Of a DNA stretch of 64,000 nt, positions 44,890 through 55,966 are shown piece after piece. Both the position numbers and the translations under genes were made by a program. Position 1 is the stretch's first letter. Every line of letters starts with the position of its first letter. The notes under the pieces were generated by a model. That model was not told the origin of the DNA and ran no database searches. It worked only from the letters and a program-made list of their open reading frames with translations. Origin of the DNA: Pseudevernia furfuracea (taxonomy: Eukaryota > Ascomycota > Lecanoromycetes > Lecanorales > Parmeliaceae); the NCBI GenBank assembly GCA_022315425.1, contig JAIUPT010000030.1:372001-436000 (forward strand), read 5' to 3'.

Positions 44890-46098
44890 TTAATCTTGAG
44901 GCTGTTGGCTTCTACGCATCTTCTCCGCCTCGAGATTCTCGTAAAGAAGATAGAGAGCTTTCTCGTTGGCCGCGGCGCTGCCCATGATAGTGAACATGCG
45001 CTCCCCGGTCTCGTCGTGGGGAGCTTTGGCGATGGATATACGGGCACCAGAACTCTTTCTGATTTCGCTAATCTTGCTTCCAGCGCGGCCAATTATGCAA
45101 CCAACCATGTCGGAAGGAATGCTGATATTTTGCGTCTGAATCTCTTCACCGTCTTCTGTTGTAGTAGGAGGACCACGGTTTGCCGCATCAGAATTCGAAC
45201 GGCGGTTGTATGAGCCTCCAGCATTGTTGTCACTAAAATCGGCACCGTTACCAGTGCGATTGAATGAGCGATTGCCATTGTAGGGTGACGGTGCACCAAC
45301 GGGAGCACCGGCTAAAGGACCACCACGACCGGCCTCTGCTCTCACGACAGGGTTGTAGAGAACAGTCCCTGTTCCGCGTTGCCAGTCGTCGACCAAGCAT
45401 TTTCCAATCTCCCAAGTAGCCTTTTGAATGCCATCTGGCGTGCCTTGAACCTCAACAATTCGCTCGGTTGACTGTGGCAGCATCTCTTTTTGAGCAACCA
45501 TGCGGACACCGGAGGCATCTTGGATTTGCTTTATCTTGAGGCCCTGTCGACCAATGATTGTACCCATTTGATGATGAGAGATGAGCAGACGGATAGCTGT
45601 AGAAATAACCATCAGTTATCTGGGTAGAAATGTAGAATAGCCAGTGTACGAGGTGACAGCGACGATATAGCATGGATATGAGTGAGGCTTACGATGTGTT
45701 CCGTTTGAAGAAATGACTCCACCCATCCCCATCTGTGGAGCACCTTCCAGCAAACCCTTGGCAACAATGGCGTATGCCTTTGAGATGGAATCTAATCCGC
45801 CAGTCACCGTGAGCACCCGATCATGCACACCCTGCACCACCTTACTGACGCCAGCTTTGACGCCAGTCTCGTCTCGAAGGTCCGCCACGTTCTTTCCTGC
45901 TTTGCCGATGATGACACCGGCTTCTTTCGAGGACACAATTGCACGGAGAGTAAGTTGAGACTGGGCATACTCTTCATCGGTCCTTGGTGCTGCCTCTCCG
46001 TCCGGTCCGAGGCGGTTTTCTTCCCCATTCTCAGGGCTGATTCCGACACGGCCCATGGAATCGGCTAGGTCTGTCTCGGTTCGAGTTTCGGTTGCCAT
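44890..46098 (-). CDS. Triple KH-domain RNA-binding protein (PCBP/Rnc1-like)
   Basis: Exon 1 is 46098-45693 and exon 2 is 45596-44890, with a 96-nt intron joined THP|IRLLISHH in phase. The product has 370 residues. There are three KH domains, each with its GXXG loop: VIIGKAGKNVADLRDETG (about 60-80), GTIIGRQGLKIKQIQDASG (about 150-170), and VGCIIGRAGSKISEIRKSSG (about 290-312). A Gly/Asn/Arg-rich linker separates KH2 and KH3. This is the poly(C)-binding protein layout shared by yeast Pbp2/Hek2 and fission yeast Rnc1. Such proteins bind specific mRNAs and alter their stability or localisation. In fission yeast Rnc1 stabilises the mRNA of a MAP kinase phosphatase; that is known for that species, not shown here. 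Confidence 0.9.
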
Positions 46099-46865
46099 AT
46101 TGGATGTGGATCGATGGAGGAAGGGTATTGGGTCTGGTGCTTTTGCTCGAGCTTGAGAGTGACAGGAGTCAAAGTGATCTTGATTAAGCAGTCACAATGA
46201 GTAAACTGAGTGCATTCAAGTCAGCAATCATATTAATGCTGTTATGTTCTTTATCGCCAGCTGTTGCAAGGAAGCAAACATTCGTTGTTGATGGAAGAAC
46301 CTACAGAGGGAGATAAAGAAGCTTCCAGGGGACGAGTTGGGGATAAGATCACGGCCTCGCAAGTGACTTGACCGAGTAGCTAAAGAGGAAGGGAACGAAG
46401 GGTATGACGAGTGATTGAGGAATTGTGGGAGCAGTTAGAAGCTGTCGTGTTCAGAGAATTTTGGGTGAGCACGCTATTTTTTTTCCCCGCCAGACAAAGA
46501 ACCGTTAACTTTCTATGCAGCAATCCCTGTTGCCAGTCACATTTTGGCAACTGCATTCAAATCCCACCGTCCTTCAAGGGCATTTGCTCTGCAATGCGTC
46601 GCTACTGCTATACTTTGATCCATACCCCTCAAGTAGATACGATGTGGCTTGCTCAACGTCTATTCACTGGGCTGGAATGAAAGTCTCCAATCATAATATA
46701 GTATGAGACTTGCATGGAAAGAGCCACTCGATAAAGAGAGGCTACTTCGAGTCACTTTCATTGGGCAGAATGCCAACTTTGGTACAGATACAGTTGGTAG
46801 TGAAGTTGAGGCCATGCTTTTACGAGTTCTTCCGTCTTCCGTCCCGTGCAATCATCGAGATTCTG
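46099..46865 (-). other. Intergenic region, KH gene promoter side
   Basis: About 770 bp between the start of the KH gene and the end of the alcohol dehydrogenase gene, both on minus. Nothing coding is supported. It probably holds the KH gene promoter. Confidence 0.55.
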
Positions 46866-48296
46866 TCACTTCTGTGCTTCGAAAATCACTAGGACTTGTA
46901 AGCCCAGTCAGAGACCTTGATTTGGGCGAAATACCTTTCTGCACTTTCATCTTGTCAAAAAGATCGTAACCTTCAACAGCCTCGGACATGGGCATGATCT
47001 TGTCAGACATGAATCTGGATCGTTGTCAGCGGGCGCTACTCGGTCATCGAGCTTCGATAGTATCTGACCCCAAAAGTTGTTGCTTCTTCTTTAGCATTTC
47101 CAGAGCTTGAGGAAATATTGATCGCACGGGGCATCTGCCCATCTGAATACGCAGGTTCTTGCCATATGCTTGATTACCAGACCTATCGAATCGTCAGCCA
47201 CGACTCCTTTCATCGAAATATGCAAGCAGGTTGTTCTAGTACCACGGGATCTACAATGCGTCAGTACAATGCTTGGGTGAAGGTAAATGATCCTACCGAC
47301 TTACCTCCGCATTATGCACGCCAACGCTTGAGATAACGCCCCAAGGTCTCAGCAAGTCAAATCCCATCTTCAAAGCAAGGCTCATGCCAACAACCTCTGT
47401 TGAAACAAATCAGCCGCCGGCCCGGCTCAACGCTTGAATCAAAGCAGGAGATGTACCGATAACTACATCGGCACCTCGGCCGTCTGTCAATTCCTTCACT
47501 CGTTTGTCGAGACCATCCCGATCAGTCTGGAAGTTCCACGGCTCGGCACCCAGAGACCTGGCCAAATCCAGTCTCGGTTGGATCGAGTCCACTGCAAGGA
47601 GGTGCTTTGGCTTGTAATTCTCAGCATTGATGAGAGCACAGAGGCCGACAGGTCCGCAACCGACCAGCACTACAGTTGCCTCAGAAATTTGCTCCTTCGT
47701 CATATCCTTGAAGGCATTTCTGGCTGCGAAATATCCAGTGGGAAATATGTCTGCCATGAGAACTAACGCATTATCTGCAATGTCTTCTGGGGCCTTCATA
47801 GCAGTACTGTCCGCCAGCGGCACTCTCACATATTCGGCTTGAGCTCCATCAAGGCCGGCAGTACCGAAGAGCTCACACTTGGCACATCTTGAGGAGTATC
47901 CTTGCTTGCAATAAAAGCAGTCCCCGCAGGAGACCGTGAAGGGTGAGACTATCTGATCGCCCTTCTTAAAACTCTTCACATCGGATCCGGTCTCCTCAAC
48001 AATACCAGTGAACTCATGACCCATGATAAAGCCCGCTGGGCTGGGTTGATGGCCCTTTGACCGTAAGTTTCTCCGTTGGAGCAGGACAAGAGGGGGTACA
48101 GACTCTGAAAACATGGAGCTCGCTGGAGCGTTGACGTTAGATCCGCCTTATTTGGATCAACACTTCCCTCTACTCACCTGCCGCACAAAGCAGTATATAC
48201 CACTCTCACAACAACATCTGTCGATTCTTTGATCTTAGGGATAGGTCGATCTTCTATGGCCACGACGCCGGGTCCCTTGAAGATGACGGCTTTCAT
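46866..48296 (-). CDS. Zinc-dependent alcohol dehydrogenase (MDR family), eight exons
   Basis: Exons: 48296-48178, 48122-48104 (19 nt), 48054-47457, 47396-47305, 47250-47243 (8 nt), 47182-47069, 47014-46935, 46888-46866. Every junction is GT-AG, phases close, and the sum is 350 residues, normal for the family. Catalytic zinc ligands are Cys38 (ALCGS) and His59 (GHEF); the structural zinc lobe is Cys89, Cys92, Cys95 and Cys103 (CGDCFYCKQGYSSRC). The Rossmann motif is VVLVGCGPVGLCA, followed by LLAVDSIQPRLDLARSLGA. The C-terminal part reads GVISSVGVHNAEIPW, QMGRCPVRSIFPQAL and KMKVQKVIF. The 8-nt exon supplies only Ile-Pro and two bases of Trp in IPWSGNQAYGKNLR. The substrate cannot be told from sequence. 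Seven introns in 1.4 kb is high for this genome. Confidence 0.88.
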
Positions 48297-48817
48297 CGTG
48301 TCTTTGGCCATTGCTTTCCCCGGTTCCTACCTTTTTTTTTTGGGAATTATTGGGAAGAGAAAATGTAAAACTGGAAATAGTGAACATGGAAAGGCTCGCC
48401 ATGTTGCGAGGTATTTCACTGCCAAAGTATGAAGTAATTGATTTTGGTAGACAGCCGTCCTACCCCACACCTTGTGCCTTTCCGAGCTCTTCTACCCCGC
48501 GATCTAGGTCTGGGCCGAGGAGCTTGCGTTGGGCCACCAGATGTCCGGAGAGCAGGAAATTGTTCCTACTACGTCGAACAGTTTTCCATTATCCATTGCT
48601 GACTGCGCCGGCAGAAATTTCATAATTCGCTTGTTGGGTTCATTTGTTCGAGATAGGTCCTACGACAGCAAGACGATCCCTTCAGTTTTCCAAACACCAT
48701 GCTTAACGTATGCTCGTAATTGAACGCCTGATTCCCGGCCCCCCAATGCACGCTTTCTCAATTCTTGCAAATCAATCTTGCCCTCCACTCCCCGCTCTCT
48801 GGTGTAAGCCCCGTAGC
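48297..48817 (-). other. Intergenic region
   Basis: About 520 bp between the alcohol dehydrogenase start and the Yippee stop codon. No gene is supported. It should contain the dehydrogenase promoter and the Yippee 3' end. Confidence 0.55.
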
Positions 48818-49303
48818 CTAATACACCGTACACAGCAACTCTGCCTCCAGTATAAACTTCCCCTCCTTATACTTCTCACTCGGCTCGTACGCCTTGTCGT
48901 ACTTCCACCCCACCGTCTCCTTACACTGTCGGCACGTTATATCCCGTACGATATGCCGGCCGGTGGTCATATTCCGTTCTGTGGCTTCTGACAGAGAGAT
49001 GTTGACGACGGCATTGAAGAGGTAGGCTTTGCCGTGTTGGCCACGGAAGTTCTGTTGATTGGATTGAAATATCAGCACACACAAAGGAGTCTCCACACAT
49101 GTAGACTGAGGCTAGGGAGCACATAATGGAATGCCCGGGCAATGTCAAAAGCGGAGCAGAGAGCAGATAGAAAAAGGAAGACGGTGCGGGTCGGAGAGAC
49201 GTACGCGTGAGATGATAGCATCATGGCTGGCGAGATGCGTCTTGCACTGTTTGCAGCCAAAGATCTTGTCGGAGTTGAGGTAGGTGTTGTAGACGAGGCC
49301 CAT
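48818..49303 (-). CDS. Yippee-family zinc-binding protein (Moh1-like)
   Basis: Exon 1 is 49303-49205 and exon 2 is 49051-48818, joined at phase 0 (AIISR|NFRGQHGKAYLF) through a 153-nt intron. The product has 110 residues, the usual Yippee core. Zinc ligands are the two CXXC pairs CKQC (17-20) and CRQC (about 69-72). The family signature GQHGKAYLFNAVVN and TGRHIVRDITC, then CKETVGWKYDKAYE, is complete. Yippee proteins have a cereblon/MSS4-like fold; in animals they belong to the CTLH ubiquitin-ligase complex, and yeast Moh1 is starvation-linked. The role here is inferred. An upstream minus-strand frame (49615-49391, Pro/Ser-rich) might encode an N-terminal extension through another splice, but I found no clean junction. 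Confidence 0.9.
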
Positions 49304-49985
49304 GCTCGCCGGCTTGGTGGCCTATAGCCAGAGAGTGCAGCGCGTGCTCGACTGGGCCGGCGTACCTAGGTAGGTATTGGTGATACAAGATTATTCGTCA
49401 GGGCCCGGGAGCGGATGCTGATGTGGTAAACTGTTGCTGTATTCGACTTGAGGCCCGAGAGGTGATGGCGGGGGTTGGAAGGCGGGGAAAGGTCTGTGCT
49501 CTTCTGAGCGCACGGATCTGGCACTTGGGGGTCCTGTGCTTGTTCTTTTTGAACCGTGTTTGCGGTTCAGGGGAAAGGGTGCTGGAGAGATGTTCGGTGA
49601 TGCTGGGTTCGGCAATCAGGCGCTCTTGGCGTAGACGGCTTGCTGTGCAGATGATTGGTAGTGACCGTTAGAAGGTGGGTCTGAGAGTAAGAGTGTCTGT
49701 CAGCTGGTCAATGTAGAAGAGCGGAAAGGGTACCTGGAGGGGCTTTTATGCAAGATCATATGCAGATGAACTTAATCCCTGCATAAATTCCAATGCGAAC
49801 GTCTCTCGCTCAAACTATTTTTGGTGCTTGAAGAGAAGGTTCCTGTACGCATTTGTCTCCAAAAAATCAAAATCCAGGGGTATAAATACCGCCAATGCGT
49901 CTAATTGATCTATATTCTATGTCGTACCTATCTGTATATGTAAATTACATTCATAGCTAGCGTAATGAGGTAGAGAATCGCTACT
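49304..49985 (-). other. Intergenic region with a possible unspliced N-terminal exon
   Basis: About 680 bp between Yippee and HUT1, both on minus. A Pro/Ser-rich frame at 49615-49391 (SPNISPAPFPLNRKHGSKR) may be leader or an extra Yippee exon. A cctaggtaggta word lies near 49364-49375. Otherwise nothing is seen. Confidence 0.4.
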
Positions 49986-51272
49986 TTAGAGCCCTTTCTC
50001 CTTCTTTGCTCTCTCTTTAGCCATTTTCTCTCTTCTTTGCACCATGCCTTCTGCCCCCACACCCCCAAAAACTAACCCCACGCCCACCCACTGCATCCCA
50101 CTCAGCCGATGTCCAAACCAGAGCACACTCAGCATCATCGTCAACATCTTCCTTGTCACTGTTACCGTGACTAGCAAAAGACTGCTGAAATGGCTGAGGG
50201 TGTAGTAGATGAATATCTGGCCAATAGCGCCGCAAGCAGCGAAGGAAAGTATAGCAGGCAGGATTGCCGGGTTGCGTTGTATGAAGGCTAGAGCAGCTGA
50301 GAACTCGGAAGAGCCGCCAGTTGTGGGTGAAAGGGGTGTCGAAGGAATTAGAGGAGAAATGAACAAGTAAAGTGTCGTGAGGAGGGTAGAAAGTACATTC
50401 TGAGCTACCATCATCTGGGGGCCAGAATAAGGGCGGTACGAGGTGAAGATATGGTCTTGGGTGCTGTTTGTAAGGCCGTCTAAGAGAAGATTGATGCTTA
50501 GCAGCATCAGTCCCCAAGCTGAGTTGTTGTTCTTCGGAGATGACTTCTTGCTCGATGAGGAGGGGTGGTAGACTGTGAAAACGGCCACGCCCGCAGTTAC
50601 CAGGGCCACGACAAGGTATTTGTAGAGGGGGTAGGACTTCCGGAATATGGTGAGGTGGAGGAACATGACGGGAAGGAGCTTGCACGATTTGGCGAGGATG
50701 AATGTTATATAGTCAATGTGAGCGAGCGAGGCGTATCCGAAAGGGGAGGCCAGTGAAGAAGTTACTGCCACCAGGACGAGGGGGAAAAGGATTGAGCGAG
50801 TTGGGAAGACAGCAGGGGTTGGACCGGAGTTTGGAGCAGAGTAAAGGAGGTAAAAGTAGCCAACTAGGGCTGCAAAGGTAGACTGAATGGTGTTCAAGAA
50901 GACGGAGTAGGTGAATCTTTCGGGGGATGTTGAAGGGCCATAGTTGGTCGCTGTTATGCGTTCTTGGAGAAGAGCCCAGGAAAGACTATTAGACGTCAGA
51001 TGGCTCTCACGATGTGGCAGACAACCTTTTTTCATCTCTTACAATGAAGCGTAGATGCCCGCGACGCATATAACGAGTTGAGCAAGTCCGGCTTGCTCTT
51101 GGGTAGCTGGACGAGAGGGCCCCTGGAGTTTGCCGTTGCTTAGGATGGCAGTGGAGGCACTGCCATTCGCCTTGCTATCGGTATGCTTCCAACCATGGTT
51201 TGGGGTGTCTGGAGGTCCTCGGTCGAAGTCTGAAGGCTCTCTTCGTAGGGGGACCGCTTTCGTTCGCGCCAT
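49986..51272 (-). CDS. HUT1: UDP-galactose/UDP-sugar transporter Hut1 (SLC35B1-like)
   Basis: Exon 1 is 51272-51043 and exon 2 is 50985-49986, with a 57-nt intron and the junction YAS|FLSWALLQERIT in phase. The product has 409 residues. After a hydrophilic N-terminus of about 60 residues come roughly ten hydrophobic segments of the nucleotide-sugar transporter fold. Family blocks are GIYASFLSWALLQERITAT, FGYASLAHIDYITFILAKSCKLLPVM, LLSINLLLDGLTNSTQDHIF and GQIFIYYTLSHFSSLLLVTVTVTRKMLTM. The C-terminus is Lys-rich (KERAKKEKGL), fitting ER residence, though it is not a strict KKXX signal. By homology Hut1 sits in the ER membrane and supplies nucleotide sugar or exchanges nucleotides to support luminal folding. 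The gene is head-to-head with CLU1. Confidence 0.92.
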
Positions 51273-51841
51273 GCTGACGAACAATCCACGCAGTGAAGAG
51301 ATTTAGAGATCAGATGTGCATAAAGATTGCGCCTTGTCTTAATGCATAAGATGCTATGACATTGAGAAGAAATGAAAGACGGGAAAGAAATAAAAAGCAG
51401 TAAAGTTGGATACTGTATCGTCGTCGGCAATAATAATAGCAGTGCGATCGATCTGACAAGTGTCCATTTCGTGGTGCCGGCAGTGGAGAGCTTCCAAAGG
51501 AGAATCTTGCAGGGGTCGGATCATTCGGGTGCGACCGGGATCTGCGGGCAAACGCTCGTAGGTCCTTAGCTCCCGCTGTTTATTGTTGGTGAATGGTGAC
51601 GGAGCTCCCTTTTGGAAGCGGTGGAAAAAGTCTCTCAATTTCCTCTTGCTTTTTTTCATTTTTCATTATTACATAGTAAAATCTTCCTACTGTTTACCCA
51701 TGACACTTAGAGTGTTTGCCCTTCCCTCTATAAACTCTCCTTAATTCTTGTATCCATTGAACATTCCTTTTCAACAGCAACACCAAACCCACCTTCCATA
51801 CTCCACTGTACATATACCCTACTTCTTTAGAACTTTTTAAT
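51273..51841. promoter_or_regulatory. Divergent promoter region HUT1/CLU1
   Basis: 569 bp between the two start codons. The CLU1 side is A/T-rich with CCTTCCCTCTA-type pyrimidine runs and tataaac (about 51730). No specific factor site is claimed. Confidence 0.45.
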
Positions 51842-54800
51842 ATGTCCGAGGACAGTACTGAAAAATCTGGTACGTGAAGCTCGCGTGCTTCCGGCATCTT
51901 CGGCTCCTCCCAGTCTGTCTCAGGTCTTGCACTGATATTATACACTGAAGAAATTCCCAATTCAAACACCGGTGAAGAAACAAACGGCCATCAAGATTCC
52001 TCTACCACACTCACAAATGGAGAGACCACTGTTTCGAAGCAGGGCGAGGCGAAGAAAGAGCAGACCGTTGATAGTATGTTCCAGACCGCTTTTCCCGGGA
52101 AAGAGCTAATATCTGCGAAAGATGTCTTCCAAGTCACCATCAAATTACCTCATCAACCCTACGAGATCCAGATCATGGTCTCCACACAGGAGCAAGTGCA
52201 AGATCTTCGACAATCCATAATGGAATCCCCAGGCACTTTCCAGTACTCATGTTTTCACCTCGAACATAAAGCCGAACGGATCAATGACTATGTTGAGCTA
52301 TCAGAGATCAAGGGGTTTGCTGCAGGCTCTGAATTGAAGCTGGTGGAAGACCCGTATACAGAGAAAGAGGCTCGGATGCACTTAATACGGATTCGGGATA
52401 TCATTGGGGCCGCCGGCAACCGGGTCGATACGTTGCACGGCATTTCAGCTGGTCTGTCACTTCACGACACAGTATCGCCATGGAAAGATCCTACCGCACC
52501 CTCCGCTCCCACGGACAAACCAGCCAATGCAAGCCCATCCGGAGCTCCACATGCTCTTACAGACTATTGCCTTAACGGTCCACCCTCGATGCGTACAATT
52601 ATTCCTACTGACCAGGAATCACCCCCAAAGACAATCAAATCTCTTGGTGTTTCAGCTTGGAATCCTCCGCCACCGTTCCTCCGCCAACAAGGCCATCTCC
52701 TCTATCTACAGCTCACCACGAATGAAGGCGAGCAATACCAGATCACTTCCCATTTCTCAGGGTTCTTCGTGAACAAATCTTCCAACAGCAAATTTGATCC
52801 ATTCCCAAGACCACCGCCAAAGAACGCAGCTGCACACTCACTCTTCTCTCTGATCTCAGTCTTGTCACCGTCGTTCAGCAAATCATTTGACACATTGTTA
52901 GATGCGAACAACAAGCGGGATCCATTAGCAAATTTTCAACTTACCAATGCCATACCTTCAAGTCCCTGGCTTGTGACTCCTACAGCAATATCCCTCTCGT
53001 CTCATCAACCGGATCTTACCAGGACTCAAGAAACGTTTCTGCTGTCTGGAGTTGAAAACACGGAGTCATTGCGAGACTGGAATGAGGAGATACAGTCTAC
53101 GCGAGAACTACCGAGAGAGACTGTCCAGGATCGAGTCTTCAGAGAGCGGCTGGTATCTAAGATTTTTGCCGAATTCAATGAAGCGGCTGCTCGTGGTGCA
53201 ATGATGGTCGCACGTGGGGAGGTCGCGCCACTGAATCCTACGGAAAGCAAAGACGCACAGATCTTTGTATACAACAATGTGTTTTATTCATTCGGAGCCG
53301 ACGGCGTTGGCACTTTCACCTCAGAAGGCGGTGATGAGGCTGCTCGAGTAGCTGTGGGAAAGGATGTTGGTGGTGTCAAAGCTGTCAACCAACTGGATAT
53401 CGCGGGCTTGGCAACCCCTGGCACCATTATCGTAGATTACCTGGGCAAGCGTTTGGTCGCGCAGAGCATCGTTCCTGGTATCTTCAAACAACGAGAACCC
53501 GAGGAGCATCAAGTTGACTATGGTGGAGTTGAAGGTCGAGACGTCGTTGCTGAGAACGAGGCATTTGTACCGACATTCTCTCAAGTTTCCAAATCCTTGA
53601 AAGTGAAGAAGCATCCTGTTTGGGACAAAGAAGGCAAAAAGCACATGCTCGAGGGCAGCGTTGAAACGAAAGGACTACTTGGTACAGATGGCCGCAAGTA
53701 CATTCTCGACTTGTATAGACTTACGCCGCTGGATGTTACTTGGCTTGAGAAACATTGCAAAGACGGCGAGGAACCTACTACTGAGTCTCGGTCGCGCAAT
53801 TATCCTCACAGAATGACAACCCTGCGACCGGAGCTTGTGGAGGCGTACTGGAGATTTAGAATGGGTGAATATGTCCAAGAAGAAGTGAAGAGGCGGAAGG
53901 TCAGTTCAAAAGCAGATAGGCCAGCTGCAATCACGAACGGCACAGGAGAAAGCCAAGTCAACAATACGGAGGACGTCAACGGCGAACACCGAACCGAAAC
54001 GGACACGTCGTCGGAACCGAAGGACAAGACCGCGGAACAGAGTCCGGAGGAAGATCGTGTAGACATTTCAGCTTTCTCTCTAACTCTTAATCCTGATGTC
54101 TTCTGCGGACAGGTTCCACAGACGGACGAAGAGAAGGAAGAATGGGCGAATGATGAGCGCGAAGTACGGGCTGTCTGCGCACACCTTCACGAGAAAATTA
54201 TCCCTGAGATGATACAAGACCTCAAAGAAGGAGAAGTCGGATTTCCAATGGACGGCCAGTCCTTGAGTCGATTGATGCATAGGCGAGGTGTCAACTTGCG
54301 CTACCTGGGTCAACTTGCTACTCTCACGGAGAATGAGGATGCGCGACTACGAGCTCTCAAAGCACTGACTATACAAGAGATGGTCGCAAGAGCTTTCAAG
54401 CACGTTGCCCATCGATACCTGAAGCATTTACCAATGGCTTTCACGACGAATTGCTTATGTCACCTTCTCAACTGTCTTTTGGGCACAGGTCTTAACGAGT
54501 CACCGAAAGCACAGATTGATGAAGATCTCCGAGATCTTTATACGGACGCTGATTATTCTTTCGCAAAAGTCACACCTCACACCCTGAAAGGGGAAATCGA
54601 GACTCAGGTCCAGATCCGGTATCAGTACGTGTTAGATCATGCCTGGGCACACGACATAAGACACATTCAGCTTTTGCGCAGCATAGCGCTCAAGCTTGGG
54701 CTGCAGCTGACCGCCCGGGACTATAGTTTCACTTCAGAGACCCGAATGAACACTGAGCAGTCGAAGCCTGAGGCGAATGGAGTTGCAAATGGTCCCGTGA

Positions 54801-55966
54801 ACCATTCCGGAATGAATGGTCATGCTCAGGGCAACGCCAATGGAAAGAAAAAGAAGAAGAACGGTGGTCGCACCTCTCCAGTAACAAACGGCTCTGACAA
54901 CCCAAGCCATCAATCGACGTTCAGCCCGGAAGACATAACAAACATGGTACCCATCATCAAAGATGCCTGCCCAAAGAGCGTTCTTGCCGAAGAAGCTTTA
55001 GAAGCTGGCAAGATCTCAATGATGCAGAACCAAAAAGAAATCGGCCAGGAATTGCTTCTTGAGTCGCTGACTCTGCACGAACAGATATATGGTATATTGC
55101 ACCCGGAAGTAGCTCGAGTGTATCATCAATTGGCGATGCTCTATTACCAGCTTGATGAAAAGAGCGCCGCTATTGAGTTGGCTCACAAAGCCGTGATCAT
55201 TTCAGAACGTACCCTTGGCATAGATTCGAATGAGACGATCCTAAGCTACCTCAATCTCGCTCTCTTCGAACACGGTAACCGCAATACAACCGTCGCTTTA
55301 GCATGCGTAAGACATGCTTTAGAACTTTGGAAAATCATCTACGGCTCCAAACACCCTGACTCCATCACCACGCTCAATAACGCAGCTGTCATGCTTCAGC
55401 AACTGCAATTCTACCCAGAATCACGCCAATGGTTTGAAACATCTCTCGCTATAAGCGAGGAAGTATCAGGGAAACAATCGGTCAATACTGCAACGCTCCT
55501 CTTCCAATTAGCGCAAGCCTTAGTCTTAGACCAAGACCACAAAGGCGCTGTTCACCGTATGCGCGAAGCGTACAGCATCTTTCGTTCCAAACTCGGCCCC
55601 GATGATCCAAATACGAAAGAGTCGGAGAAATGGCTCGAGCAGCTCACCCAGAACGCCGTGTCTATGGCCAAGCACGCAAAAGACGTGCAAGCTCGCCGAC
55701 TGCGAAGAGTGGTCTTCAACCCACGTGTGACCACTATGGGAGCCCGCCCGCAGCCTCAAGTCGGTCAGTCTAACTCGGATATGGCTAGCGGTCGGGATAC
55801 CAGTTCAAGGAGCAGCAACAGCTTTGATTCCCGAAGCATCGACGAACTGGTGAAGATCATCGAGGGTGGTGGTGATATTTCCAAGTCATCAACAGGAAAG
55901 AAGCGCACGACTCGCAGCAATCCGAAACGCCGGGGCGGAGCAGGAATTATTGGAGCTCAGGCCTGA
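51842..55966 (+). CDS. CLU1: Clustered mitochondria protein Clu1/CluA
   Basis: Exon 1 is 51842-51869 (28 nt, MSEDSTEKS) and exon 2 is 51951-55966, in phase (G|AA) through an 81-nt intron. The product has 1,347 residues, slightly longer than the usual 1,250-1,300. In order there is a polar N-terminus, a ubiquitin-like CLU-N domain (FQVTIKLPHQPYEIQIMVSTQEQV), the CLU domain (PLRDW-like ESLRDWNEEIQSTRELPRETVQDR through YLGKRLVAQSIVPGI and LYRLTPLDVTWLEKH), a mid region (RHVAHRYLKHLP-like), and C-terminal TPRs (LLLESLTLHEQIYGILHPEVARVYHQLA, SIELAHKAV-like). The tail is Arg/Lys-rich. CLU proteins bind mRNAs for mitochondrial proteins and keep mitochondria dispersed; Clu1 also co-purifies with eIF3. 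An Asn/Gly/Lys linker (about 900-955) separates CLU and TPR parts. Confidence 0.95.

Noticed and set aside
33243..48296. A secondary-metabolite cluster built from the MFS relic and the alcohol dehydrogenase
   Set aside because: They are 13 kb apart, separated by housekeeping and signalling genes, and no core synthase is present.
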